From the NCBI GenBank assembly GCA_963978895.1, contig OZ022246.1, forward strand, positions 24,392,026 through 24,456,025: DNA of 64,000 nt, read 5' to 3'. The notes beneath the pieces are model-generated. The model worked only from the letters and a program-made list of their open reading frames with translations. It was not told the DNA's origin and did not search any database. How positions within the stretch are numbered: position 1 is the stretch's first letter; each line of letters opens with the position of its first letter. The position numbers and the translations under genes were made by a program. Source of the stretch: Erpobdella octoculata (taxonomy: Eukaryota; Annelida; Clitellata; Hirudinida; Erpobdellidae). Below are positions 44,636 through 60,754 of the stretch, in pieces.

Positions 44636-45095
44636 ACACTGCGTAACTTAATTGCTTTTTCTGTAAGAATAGACAACATTTATTAACTAAATTAGCCGAA
44701 TAGAAAACAGGAAGTAACAACTTTCTTTCAAACATTTATTTTTACGTCCAAAATTAACTTTTTAAAACTTCAGCTACTGAACAGATAGTTGGCGTAAAAG
44801 TTGAAACAGAGCATGGAGAAGTGAAACAAAATAAAGTTAGTCGTTTATGAATTACAAACCGGTTAATAATTGTAAAAAATGTCAATAAGTAACATTAAAA
44901 ATGTTAGATTAGTCGATGTTCCAAATTGAATAAAACAACTTTCTGAATAACTTTCTCGTCGTAGAAAAATTGACCAAGAATGGAATCAAATAACTAACTA
45001 CACGAAAACGTTGGTTAAAAAATAAAAATGTAAATAACTATTTTAATATCGAGTTAAATAACGGATTTCTTTTTTAATAATTTTATTTAATAGAT
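44636..45095. other. B6 downstream flank
   Basis: AT-rich; the stretch from about 44670 to 45060 (ACTTTCTTTCAAACATTTAT, TTCTCGTCGTAGAAAAATTG) recurs downstream of B8 and B9 and in part B10, so it is part of the duplicated B6-type unit. No gene seen. Confidence 0.5.
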
Positions 45096-46606
45096 TTAAA
45101 CCTCGGTAAACATAACTTTTATTCTTAATTTGTCTTGTTTATTTAACTTTAATTCAAGGGTAGAATATATATGTTCGCTGGAAGATCTATCAAGATGGAG
45201 GTAATCAGGTTCCATGTCCTCCTCTGACGGGGTATCCCTATCATCGTCTTCCTCCCTATCATTGGCTACAGGGGCCCTTAAACCACGTTGACAGTTTGGT
45301 TAAAAATATAAATTTTAAAAAATGTTTATGCTTTCATAAACTTAGCAACCGTTTAAAATGTAGCTTTCTCCAGATGACGAGGATCGCAAATATGCTCGCG
45401 GAAAAAAGACAATTAGCAAAGCATATTCCAATTACTGCAATTGATTGTAAAATATATAATTATTAAAAGGCTGGCAATTGTAATTTATTTAAAATTCATA
45501 ACAATAAAGTCAATAAAAAAATGCTTTTACTTAAAAAAGTATATTTGATTGCTACGAAAATACCTAAAAGAATTATGTTGCAGCTTTCGTTTGTGGAGAT
45601 TAATGGTTCAGGTACTGAAACATACATAAATAATATATTTAATGAAATATTGAATTTAATCACAATTGGTTAAGCTTAGCAAAATTATTCTTGTCTTTAC
45701 GTCTATAAAATTATAACTACAATAAGTAACTCACATGATATGTTTCCCACACAGTTTTCAACGGTTTTTACTTTACGATTTATAATGTAAAGAGTACATT
45801 CTTCACAATAAGACATATTAATAATTGATTTATGAATCCAACATCCGTTCGGATTACCTTGAATTTTTTGGCCATTTTCATGCCATTCAACAGCCACACA
45901 GTTCATTGTTTTATTTGTTTCACAGGCTTCTTTACACTTGTTTACTGAATTATATCCAAAGTATTCTCCTTCGAACATTCTTAATTTATTGTGTACTGTC
46001 CAATCAGCCAAGCATTCTGTGATGGAGATACGCATTTGACATTAAACGTATATGGTCAACGTTCAATAAAACAACTGTTTATTAATAGATTTAATTTAAA
46101 AAAATCATTTTACAAATGTTTATAAATAGAATTAATAAAAAAATTCATTTTACCTGTCTTACAAAAAAATTCAAAGTTTTGTTTTTCACTGAAATTTGTA
46201 GTATGTTCAGATGGAGACGTTGACAATTTTTTAGTATGGGCTGCAGTAACTAAGAAAATCATAGGTCATAAAAAATTGAAAGGATTTATCATTTTATAAT
46301 ATTTTCAAATGAAAATCTGATAAAACAATTTAAATAACAACTTTTAAATAATGAAAAAGACTCACAAATATTTTTGTCGTCTATATTATTGCCTTCAGAC
46401 TGTTTTTTCCCAGCAAACAAACTGCTAATTTTAGCTTTTGTACAAACCTGCTGAGCCTTCTCCAAACTGGAAACAGTCAGGTTAGGCCCAAAAGTAAAGA
46501 AACAGATCGTCTTGTAGGGGTCACACCATTGTTCAATCGTATACACCGACAAGCATATATGCAAGTACCCAATCAGAACAACAAAACATCTGTTAATATT
46601 ACCCAT
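45096..46606 (-). CDS. B6: type B receptor with intact ITAM-like tail
   Basis: Six exons: 46606-46366 (MGNINRCFVVLIGYLHICLS; CTLD N-half QWCDPYKTICFFTFGPNLTV), 46249-46154 (CTLD C-half, NFEFFCKTG), 46016-45735 (PAN-like: ECLADWTVHNK, CKEACETNKTMNCVAVEW, GCWIH, CEECTLYIINRKVKTVENC), 45614-45564 (17-residue stalk), 45434-45350 (TM, CFANCLFSASIFAILVIW) and 45276-45096 (tail). Total 936 nt, 311 aa. The tail has EPDYLHLDRSSSEHIYSTLEL: an acidic residue three before Tyr, then YLHL-x8-YSTL, a full ITAM consensus. B8, B9 and B10 are its close paralogs. Confidence 0.87.
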
Positions 46607-47177
46607 CTTTTAATACTACTATTATTATTGTATGTTTTATTCACCAAAACGCAACGGTTGTTTGGTAGGAACTCAGTCGAAACATAAACCTTTGACTTGT
46701 TGAATATTTCTTATTCAAAGAGACTAAACGCTAACGGGATGTTAAACAACTTGAACACATATTTTGGGGTTACAAAAATAATTATATCTCCACAGGAGCG
46801 TGGTTGTGATTCATTTTTAATTATACTGTAGAATTAAATATAATCATTTGCGTGGTTGAATCAAATGTACAAGCTCTGTAAAAAGGCCGTTCTAAATGTC
46901 ACTAATTATGTTTAATAACAATTTACACAAATGTTAACGCGTATTAAATAGTTAGAAACAAAAACTTGTCCTATTGTTTCAACACGATCCAATTATTTTA
47001 ACACATTGGTTTAAATTTTAAACACACAAAAATTTATTACAGTTGAAGTAGAATATAATTTAACCAACACTATTTTAATTAAATTGCTATCATAACGTTT
47101 TATTAAATCGATTATAACAATTATTTCAAGAATAATAATTTTAGAGTTTTTAGTTTATGTTATTAAAATTGTCTATT
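46607..47177. other. B6-B7 spacer
   Basis: AT-rich; parts recur upstream of B8 (57.6-57.95 kb) and B9 (62.3-62.87 kb). No gene seen. Confidence 0.5.
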
Positions 47178-48344
47178 TCAGGATGTAGACAGAGAAGAAT
47201 ACACATGAGCATGACCGGCTTCTTTGATGCCTATGTAATGAGGCTCAGCTATCTTGCTGTTGTGGTCCTGTACAACATTATTTGGGTTATTTAGGTCATT
47301 GGGTATTGTCAGGTCAGTCTGAGTTTGTTTGTCATTCACTTTGGTGAGGTCAGCCTGAGTTTGTCTTTCATTCACTCTGGTGTTAACTTGGGTGTGTTGT
47401 GCATTGCAATTTATATATTGATAATTAACATTGTTAGTGTGGCAGTCGATGACATCGTAGTTTAGATTATCTTGTTCCTCCATGGTTCTTTCAGTTTCGC
47501 TATTCGACAGCTGTGTCGCATTGGGCAAAACAGGAGCTCGTGTTTTTTGGTGAAATCTGTTTTTTGTAAAATATAGAAAAACGTTTGAGTTTATTTTAAA
47601 TTAAATAAATAAATTTCAAGGTATTTAGTACTAGAAAAAGCAGCAGCTGGCAGCTGCGTACAAGTTGAAATAAAACATGGAAAAGTAAAATAAAATACAG
47701 TTAACTTATTACTAACTATAAACCAAATTAATAAATAATATTGAAAAGATTAGAAAACCTTTTAGCAAGAAAAATTGTTCCAATAACGACAAAGGCTATA
47801 AGCACCAATCCAGCAACTGCAAAGAATTTTCAAAATACAAAACCTTTCAGTTGCTAAATTTAAGTAAAAAAGTTACAATTGAAAACAAACACATGTTTAT
47901 TTATTTATTAAAAAAAATTATTTCATAATAAAAAAAATATTTTTTTTAAAATATTATAAATATAGATTTAAATAAACTTTTACATTCATTCAATTTTAAA
48001 ATAGTTGTGTTGAAAGTAATAGTTGATGATTATCAGTTTAACAAACCTAAACTTATTATTCCAAGGTTATAACTGTTATTATCTGAAAGTAGTTGATATG
48101 CACAAGTATGGTCATTTATTTGATATTTCAATCAAAATAATATTATCAACCATGCAACCTTATTTACCACATATATTATCAGAGATGTTGCCAGTACTTA
48201 TGGTCTGAGTACGAGTACGAGTACGAGTACCATGTTTGGGAGTACGAGTACGAGTACGGGTACCATGTTTGGTAGTACGAGTACGAGTACGGGTACCATG
48301 GTATCGAGTTATCAAGTATGAGTACGAGTATGAGTACGGGTACC

Positions 48345-48375
<31 letters not shown>

Positions 48376-49328
48376 TACTTACATAATCTGATTTATATAT
48401 ATATATATATATAGATTAAAGTAATAAGAAATAATTTAGTTTATATTTATATATCAAATATAATGCAATTAAAAAACTATTAACCTGTTTTATTTAAGCA
48501 AATATCAATATTTTTCCTTGTTCTATCAATAAAATAAACTGAACTTTCTTTTCGTTCAATTATTATGGATAAGCTTGAATTTGCAGACATGATTTGGCAA
48601 ACTCTTTTTGATTCTTCCCACAAGATAGAAAAAGCAACGCATGTTAGATTTTTTTCTGTTTCACAGAGTTTCTGACACTTATCTATTTTGGAATATCGTA
48701 ATATGCGATCTGATCTAATTATCTCTTTATTCTTTTCAATGGTCCAAGTAGCACGACAATCTTCAAATAAGAAAAATGCGTGTCTTCACAACATTATTAA
48801 AATAAAGTTGATTGAATCTATTTACTAACCTGACATGCATACAACACTAAATGATGTTTTATTTGAAACCATTTGAAGATTTCCATGAAAATAAACCATC
48901 TGGTTTTTATCCAATGACAAACTAAGATTTATAGCTAAAACAAAATTCATCAAGTTGTTGATGGAATTATTTAATTTTCAACTAAATCTTTACAAAAACT
49001 AACCTTGTCGCGATTTCAACCGATTCCAACTTTCATCGCTTTGATGGGCGTTAACAATAATTTGTGAATCCTTTAAACTAGAATGAATGTTTAGATATGC
49101 TTGAATTCCAGCATTTTCATGTCGTCCACTCACTTCTAATGGCCAGCTACCATTTTTAGCCTCCGTACACAATTCCTGAGCTTCATCTAGACTTGAAACA
49201 GTAACTTCTGGTCCATAGGAAAATAAGCAGAAACTCGAGTAAGGGTCACACCATTTCAACAACACTGCGTTTAATATACCGTAAATAGAATTTATAACAA
49301 TAAACAATAAATAAAATTGGTATAACAT
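47178..49328 (-). CDS. B7: type B receptor with two ITAM-like pairs
   Basis: Five exons: 49328-49004 (CTLD N-half, KWCDPYSSFCLFSYGPEVTV), 48934-48830 (CTLD C-half, TSFSVVCMSG), 48760-48485 (PAN-like: DCRATWTIEKN, CQKLCETEKNLTCVAF, VYFIDR, CLNKTG), 47816-47759 (short TM, AGLVLIAFVVIGTIFLAKR) and 47556-47178 (tail). Total 1143 nt, 380 aa. The 126-residue tail contains NYDVIDCHTNNVNYQYIN (YDVI-x8-YQYI) and, at the C terminus, HYIGIKEAGHAHVYSSLSTS (YIGI-x8-YSSL), separated by a QTQADL/QTQTDL repeat. The intron before the TM holds GTACGA and AT repeats; a stalk exon may have been lost there. Confidence 0.82.
48203..48420. repeat. (GTACGA)n / GTACC minisatellite and (AT)n
   Basis: GAGTACGAGTACGAGTACC-type units with an ATGTTTGG spacer repeat from 48205 to 48340, followed by TA runs to 48415. 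They lie within the PAN-TM intron of B7. Confidence 0.9.
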
Positions 49329-50383
49329 TGCTTATAATGCGATTAAAACCGTAACAGTTGGCTTAACAATTCAGCCAATAAGTTAGTTACTGGTCGTTAT
49401 CCGTTTTTTATAAAGATTATTGAATTTAAATGAATTCATGAGAAAAAGAAATTCACACATTACCATTTTATTAAAATTATAACTTTTTCTTAAAGTAATT
49501 AAAAAATAAAAATTGCGAACACTTTCGTTTTCAGGTAAACTTTCCAAGAGAACATGAAAATTTTATTCTGAACCAGATAATGACACTAATTAAATTATTG
49601 CTGACTAAAAGTCCCACTCAACAGCCGTCATTATAACTTTGTCTTTGAAATTTTGTTAGAAACCGTTTGTCATTTTGGGTAGTATATTCTTGTAAGTTAT
49701 GAATCATTCTGGCGTTTACCTCCCTGGTCTCCTAGAAAACCGTTACCAGATCGCAATGATAAATACTTTCTCCTAGGTTAACTATAAAACTTACATAATG
49801 ACACATTCATGCTAATAGACAGATTAAAAATATTTGAGAAGTGACAACATTACAGCTTCGCCTGTGAATGGAAGCTTCGCCTACATAACAATTATATACC
49901 TATCAGAGTTTGCTTTCTCACGGTTTAGATAAAAAAGATCTCACTTTTTATTTACTTGTTAGTTACTAATATTTCATGTTACTAATAAAACCTCAAGTTT
50001 TGTATTCATATTATTGGCGAGCCTTATACTGAGACTGAGTCATGCACGGCTAAGCCGTTGATCATGATCATTAACAACATGAATAGTTGAACGAAGCCTG
50101 GACAGAATCATTATAATAATTTTTTCTCTTAAAATTTATTGTTATTAATATATAGTAATAAAAAATAAACATGTTTAAACGTTTTTAATGGGATTAAACT
50201 TTAAGATTTTTTCTTTAATTCTAGCAGGCAAGAGTTTTGTTTTATCACACATGGAATTAATTCAGATTTAAAGCGACATCAGATTATTTTCATTGTACAA
50301 TTAATTAGATTTGTTTGTTATTAATTTTTATTAAAATTCATCTTAAAACAACAGTTACACTATTTCTTATATCTCCATCCGAG
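49329..50383. other. Intergenic between the divergent genes B7 (-) and C1 (+)
   Basis: Probably holds the 5' regions of both genes. I could not place a convincing signal-peptide exon for C1 here. GCTTCGCCT repeats near 49855 and 49873. No other feature. Confidence 0.4.
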
Positions 50384-54000
<3,617 letters not shown>

Positions 54001-55999
54001 ATGTCTGTAAATTATGATTACGCGTCCTGAATTATAATAAATTCTGCTGAAGCATAGGCGATGGTGGTAGTGTTGATGATGATGATGGTAATAATGATGA
54101 TGATGAGGATGATGATGATGATGATGATGACAACACGTCTAAGATGACGACGATGATGATGACAATGATGACTTAAGAGATCTGGACTGAGCCATAATTA
54201 GCATGCAGTATTAAATCAAGCGTTAAAGAAATACAATTGTTTTTTAAAATTTTAGAGTAAATTTGCAGTTATTATAAAGCAGAAAATATTTTTTATATAT
54301 TCTGTTTATTAATAAAATATAAAAATTTTATTCAGCTTGGCTGATTACATTTTCTGTTCACAAATATTTATCACTAATTTATTGGTTTAATAGTCGTTTA
54401 AATTTTTTTAATAACTGGAATATTGTGAAATACAAAATTAAAAGTTGTTTACTAAAAATGTATTTTAACAATTACTTAATTTTTATTAATATTTCTAATA
54501 AAAGAAAAGTTATAAACGCCACAAAAAGACAGTGCCATTGGCTCCATTGCAACACAAACATCTGGCGCCAGCACCTTTCACATCATACGCTCCTAGTAAT
54601 ATGAACAAAAATGTGACTTATGAAGTTACAATATTATTTATTTTTGTTTTGCCAACTACGATTTTCACGTGATTTGTAAAATAAATACTGCTCATATCGA
54701 CCTAGTTGTAACTGTTGCAATGACATCGCATGATATATAACACAAATCATCTCCACCATCTTATCTCAACATCCCCTGTCATCATCATCATGACCGACAG
54801 TGACGTTGGAATTTTTAAGGGTTTTTTCATCAAAGATTTCATCATTTATTTCAAAACACCTAAAAGCGACAAAAAACATTTTTTTAATCTTTCTCTAATC
54901 AGACTTGAAAGTTTTGACAAATTTATTTAAACCGATGTGGGAAGAAAAACAGATAGTAGTTTGTGTATGTCTGTATTCTATACAAGCCGTTGTGGGTTTT
55001 TCCTTCTGTTTGCTTAGTTTTAACAAAACTTAGAAAAAACTATGTTTAACAACACCAAGTAATTCAGTTAAAGTATAAAAGCACAAACTAAAAAAACCAG
55101 TAAAATTAAAAAATGCATTTTCAAATAAATTGTAAAAATTGAGTAATCTATAATAAAAAAAGTCAATAAACTGGCAATATCGCGAGGGTGACTGCAGATG
55201 CAAGTACATCAACACCTTCTTGTTTGCATGATCTGACATTTGTTCCCTCATGCGTTTCCCCTTTTCGCGGTCTGATGGTTTTATTGGCGCCATGATAACT
55301 TCACTCTTTCTATTGATAAGTCACATACTGTTCTGTAATACACATGGAAAAATAATGGAGATAGTTGAAATAATAGTTAAAATGATGTTTGTAGTGATGG
55401 TTAAAATGTTAGTTGAAATAATGGTTGAAATGATGGTTGAAATATTAGTTGAAATAATGGTTAAAATAATGGTTAAAATGACGATTGAAATGATGGTTGA
55501 AATGATGGTTGAAATACTGGTGTAGAAAACTATAAACAATTTTTTTTTTAAACTTTTCATAATTCTTGTTTCAGAACTGCTTAACTTATTGCTTGTTCTG
55601 TTAAGATAAATAAGTTTTATTAACTAAATTGGTCAAATAAAAAACAGAAAGTAACAACTTTTTTTCAAACATTTATTTTTACGTCCGAAATTAACTATTT
55701 AAAGTTTCAGCTACTGAAGAAAAAATTGAGAAATAAAATACAAAAAGTTATTAATAAATTATAAACCAGTTTATAATGTAAAAAATGCTAATAATTATTA
55801 AAAATGTTAGATTAGTTGATGTTGCAAATGGAATAGAACAACTTCCTGAATAGCTTTCTCGTCGTAGAAAAATTGACCAAGAATGGAGTCAAATTACTAA
55901 CTACACGAAAACGTTAGTTGAAATATAAAATTGTAAATAACTTAACTAACATCAACTTAAATAACTAATTTATTTTTTGAATAATTTGATTAAATCGAC
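54001..55999. other. C1-B8 convergent 3' flank
   Basis: Holds GAT-rich repeats (54060-54170) and a minisatellite with GTTGAAATAATG/GTTGAAATGATG units (about 55360-55520). The whole stretch recurs at 58760-60755. Open frames within these repeats (MVEIMVEMM type peptides) are repeat artefacts. No gene seen. Confidence 0.6.
55360..55525. repeat. 12-bp minisatellite
   Basis: Units of GTTGAAATAATG with variants GTTAAAATGATG; a second copy lies at about 60113-60278 within the duplicated unit. Confidence 0.85.
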
Positions 56000-57523
56000 T
56001 TAAATTTTGCTATACTTAAATTCCATTCTTAATTTCTCTTGTTTATTTGATTTTAATTCAATAGTAGGAAAAATATTTTCGCTGGAAGATCTATCAAGTT
56101 GGAGGAAATCAGGTTCCATGTCTTCCTCTGACCTGATTTCAATGTGTTCATTCCTATCATCGTCTTCCTTCCCATCATTGTTTTTAAGGGCCCTTAAACC
56201 ACGTTAACAGATTGGTTACAATATAAATTTTTTAATAATGTTTATCTTATAATAAACGTAGCCTGCATAGTGTTTAAATATGATTAACCAACCTTTTAGA
56301 ATCTAGCTTTCTCCAGATGACGATGATCGCAAATATGCTCGCGGAAACAAGACATATAGCAAAACATATTCCAATTACTGCAATTGATTGTAAAATGTAT
56401 AATTAATAAAATGCTAGCAATTGTAATTTATTTAAAATTCAAAACAATAAAGTCAATAAAAAAATGTTTTAGCCGGTATTTTAAGAAGTATATTTGATTA
56501 CTACGAAAATACCTAAAAGCATTATGTTGCCACTTTCGTTTGTGGAGATTAATGGTTCAGGTACTGAAACATACATAAATAATATATTTAATGAAATATT
56601 GAATTTAATCACAACTGGTGAAGCTTAGCAAAACTATTCTTGTCTTTAAGTCTATAAAATTATAACTATAATAAGTAACTCACATGATATGTTTCCCACA
56701 CAGTTTTCAACGGTTTTTACTTTACGATTTATAATGTAAAGCGTACATTCTTCACAAAAAGGCATATTAGTAATTGAGTCATGAATCCAGCATCCGTTCG
56801 GAATATTTTTATGTCGGTTTTCATACCATTCAGCAGCCAAACAATTCAGTTTTTCATTTGTTTCACAGATTTGTTTACACTCCTCTTTTGAATTATGTCC
56901 ATAGAATTCTCCTTGGAGCAATTTTCGTTTATTCTGTACTGTCCAATCGGCCAAGCATTCTGTGATGAAGATACTCATTGGACTTTAAACGTATATGGTC
57001 GACGTTTAGTAAGATAAATAAATATGCTTATGAAAAAATATATTTAATAAAAATAATAAAGTCATTTTACCTGTCCTACAAAAAAATTCAAAGTTGTGTT
57101 TCACACTGAAATTTGTAGCATGTTCAGATGAAGACGTTGAAAATTTTTTAGTCAAGGCTGCAGTAACTAAGGAAATTATGGGTAAGAAAAAATAAAAAAA
57201 ATTATTGTTTTATACTATTTTCAAAATAAAAACTGATAAAATAGATTTAAATAACAATTTTTAACAAATAAGAAAGACTCACAAATATTTGTGTTGACCA
57301 TATTTGGGTCTTCAGACCATTTTTTCCCAGCAAACAAACTGCCATTTTTAGCTTTTGTACAAACCTGCTGAGCCTCCTCCACACTGGAAACAGTTAGGTT
57401 AGGCCCAAAAGAAAACCAACAAAATGTCTTGTAGGGGTCACACCATTGTTCGATCGTATCAGCTGACAAACATATATGTAAGTATCCGACCAGAATAACA
57501 AAACATCTGTTAATATTACGCAT
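56000..57523 (-). CDS. B8: type B receptor, both ITAM tyrosines replaced by Phe
   Basis: Six exons: 57523-57283, 57166-57071, 56959-56684, 56563-56513, 56377-56293, 56192-56000; 942 nt, 313 aa, no stops. CTLD N-half QWCDPYKTFCWFSFGPNLTV, CTLD C-half NFEFFCRTG, PAN-like ECLADWTVQNK / CKQICETNEKLNCLAAEW / GCWIH / CEECTLYIINRKVKTVENC, TM VSASIFAIIVIW. The tail aligns residue by residue to B6, but EPDYLHL is EPDFLQL and HIYSTL is NIFPTI, so the x8 geometry persists with Phe at both tyrosine positions. An intact gene that cannot be tyrosine-phosphorylated there would be an inert or competing form. Confidence 0.87.
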
Positions 57524-57959
57524 CTTTTAGTAATATTAATATTAATATATGCTTCTTTTCTCACAAAAACGTAACGGGTGTTTGACTTGTTGTCTATTTC
57601 TTGGTTATGATGACTAAACGACAACGGTATGTTAAGCAACTTGAACAATTATTTTAGAGATAGAAAAATAATTATATCTTAAAAGAGATGTAGTTGTGAT
57701 TTATTTTTAATTTTACTTTGGAATTATATATAATCATTTGCGTTGTCGAATCAGAAGTAAAAATTTGGTAATCAGCATTTTTTGTTTTCCCATAAAGGGG
57801 CGTTTTAAAGGTCACTAATTATTTATTTAATAACAGTTTATGTAAATGACGATGCGCATCAAATTATTAGAAATGTGTCCTAATTTCTTTACCACTTGTC
57901 AAATTTTTTGAACAGCTGGTCAAATTGTTTCAACACAAGAAATGTTATAACAGTTCAAG
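57524..57959. other. B8 upstream spacer
   Basis: Homologous to the spacers upstream of B6 and B9. No gene seen. Confidence 0.5.
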
Positions 57960-58283
57960 TAACTTATAATTATACCAAACATTAATTGGGTCATTTAGGT
58001 CATTAGGTATTGTAAGGTCAGTCTGAGTTTGTTTGTCATTAACTTTGGTGAAGTCAGTCTGAGTTTGTCTTTTATTCACTCTGGTGCTAACATGGGTGTG
58101 TTGTGCATTGCAATTTATATATTGATGGTTAACATTGTTAGTGTGGCGGTCGATGACATCGTAGTTTAGATTATCTTGTTCCTCCATGGTGCTTTCAGTT
58201 TCTTTATTAGATAGCTGTGTCGCATTGGTGGAAACAGATGCTCCTGCTTTTTGGTAAAATCTGTTTTTGTAAGACATAGTACT
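57960..58283 (-). pseudogene. Orphan B7-type tail exon, 3' truncated
   Basis: Minus-strand exon from 58268 reads FYQKAGASVSTNATQLSN... and NYDVID, then NVNHQYIN, then QTQTDF/QTQTDL, as in B7. It has no upstream TM or ectodomain, because the tandem-duplication junction lies immediately 5' of it. A deletion of about 230 bp relative to the copy at 62871 (joined at a short ATTA homology near 57985) removed the C-terminal YIGI...YSSL pair. The second tyrosine of the first pair is His. It is non-functional unless spliced from elsewhere. Confidence 0.8.
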
Positions 58284-58284
58284 A

Positions 58285-58757
58285 CTGCGAATGTTATAGC
58301 TGTTTCAACTTCGACTTCACTCACTACTGGAGCTACAACTGCCGTAGATGACATCACACAAACTGCTCCTTCTTATCCAGGACCTCTAACTCCTAGCGCT
58401 ACATCAACTCCGCTTAATGCGGCTCCTTTTTATGAAAACGTAGTCGATGGTTCCAGAGATGTGCCGTGGAGGACAAGCGATGCTGAAAGTGGATTTGTCG
58501 AATACGCACGAGTTAACAAGAGAAGAGTCGATGGTGGTGGCGAAAATAATGATAAGGATGAAGTTGATGATGATGATGATGATGATGATATTAATGACAA
58601 TAATGATGATGGTGGTGATGATGACAATAATGACTATGTTAATGGTGATGATGATCATGATAATGATGAAGAACGTGTTGAATATGATGATAATCATGGT
58701 GACAGTAACTTTAGTCAATTTCAGCCTGCAGGAAATATTTACATCAGCCAAGCCTGA
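58285..58757 (+). pseudogene. 5'-truncated copy of the C1 last exon
   Basis: Nearly identical to 53531-54000, keeping FYENVV, VEYARV (here followed by N instead of H), the Asp/Asn stretch and the terminal NIYISQA. The upstream two thirds of the gene are absent. Open through to the stop codon at 58755-58757, but with no start, TM or ectodomain. Confidence 0.85.
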
Positions 58758-60754
58758 ATGTCTGTAAATTATGATTACGCGTCCTGAATTATAATAAATT
58801 CTGCTGAAGCATAGGCGATGGTGGTAGTGTTGATGATGATGATGGTAATGATGATGATGATGAGGATGATGATGATAATGATGACAAAACGTCTAAGATG
58901 ACGACGATGATGATGACAATGATGACTTAAGAGATCTGGACTGAGCCATAATTAGCATGCAGTATTAAATCAAGCGTTAAAGAAATACAATTGTTTTTTA
59001 AAATTTTAGAGTAAATTTGCAGTTATTATAAAGCAGAAAATATTTTTTATATATTCTGTTTATTAATAAAATATAAAAATTTTATTCAGCTTGGCTGATT
59101 ACATTTTCTGTTCACAAATATTTTCACTAATTTATTGGTTTAATAGTCGTTTGAATTTTTTTAATAACTGGAATATTGTGAAATACAAAATTAAAAGTTG
59201 TTTACTAAAAATGTATTTTAACAATTACTTAATTTTTATTAATATTTCTAATAAAAGAAAAGTTATAAACGCCACAAAAAGACAGTGCCAGTGGCTCCAT
59301 TGCAACACAAACATCTGGCGCCAGCACCTTTCACATCATACGCTCCTAGTAATATGAACAAAAATGTGACTTATGAAGTTACAATATTATTTATTTTTGT
59401 TTTGCCAACTACGATTTTCACGTGATTTGTAAAATAAATACTGCTCATATCGACCTAGTTGTAACTGTTGCAATGACATCGCATGATATATAACACAAAT
59501 CATCTCCACCATCTTATCTCAACATCCCCTGTCATCATCATCATGACCGACAGTGACGTTGGAATTTTTAAGGGTTTTTTCATCAAAGATTTCATCATTT
59601 ATTTCAAAACACCTAAAAGCGACAAAAAACATTTTTTTAATGTTTCTCTAATCAGACTTGAAAGTTTTGACAAATTTATTTGAACCGATGTGGGAAGAAA
59701 AACAGATAGTAGTTTGTGTATGTCTGTATTCTGTACAAGCCGTTGTTGGTTTGTCCTTCTGTTTACTTAGTTTTAACAGAGCTTCGAAGCAATTATGTTT
59801 TACAACACCGAGTAATTCAGTTAAAGTATAAAAGCACAAACTAAAAAAACCAGTAAAATTAAAAAATGCATTTTCAAATAAATTGTAAAAATTGAGTAAT
59901 CTATAATAAAAAAAAGTCAATAAACTGGCAATATCGCGAGGGTGACTGCAGATGCAAGTACATCAACACCTTCTTGTTTGCATGATCTGACATTTGTTCC
60001 CTCATGCGTTTCCCCTTTTCGCGGTCTGATGGTTTTATTGGCGCCATGATAACTTCACTCTTTCTATTGATAAGTCACATACTGTTCTGTAATACACATG
60101 GAAAAATAATGGAGATAGTTGAAATAATAGTTAAAATGATGTTTGTAGTGATGGTTAAAATGTTAGTTGAAATAATGGTTGAAATGATGGTTGAAATATT
60201 AGTTGAAATAATGGTTAAAATAATGGTTAAAATGACGATTGAAATGATGGTTGAAATGATGGTTGAAATACTGGTGTAGAAAACTATAAACAATTTTTTT
60301 TTTAAACTTTTCATAATTGTTGTTTCAGAACTGCTTAACTTATTGCTTGTTCTGTTAAGATAAATAAGTTTTATTAACTAAATTGGTCAAATAAAAAACA
60401 GAAAGTAACAACTTTTTTTCGACCATTTATTTTTACGTCCGAAATTAACTATTTAAAGTTTCAGCTACTGAAAAGAAAAATTGAGAAATAAAATACAAAA
60501 AGTTATTAATAAATTATAAACCAGTTTATAATGTAAAAAATGCTAATAATTATTAAAAATTTTAGATTAGTTGATGTTGCAAATGGAATAGAACAACTTT
60601 CTGAATATCTTTCTCGTCGTAGAAATATTGACCAAGAATGGAGTCAAATTACTAACTACACGAAAACGTTAGTTGAAATATAAAATTGTAAATAACTTAA
60701 CTAACATCAACTTAAATAACTAATTTATTTTTTGAATAATTTGATTAAATCGAC

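Noticed and set aside
55250..55560. MVEIMVEMM / ISTIISTI frames (and the copy at 60004-60314)
   Set aside because: Produced by the 12-bp GTTGAAATAATG repeat on both strands.
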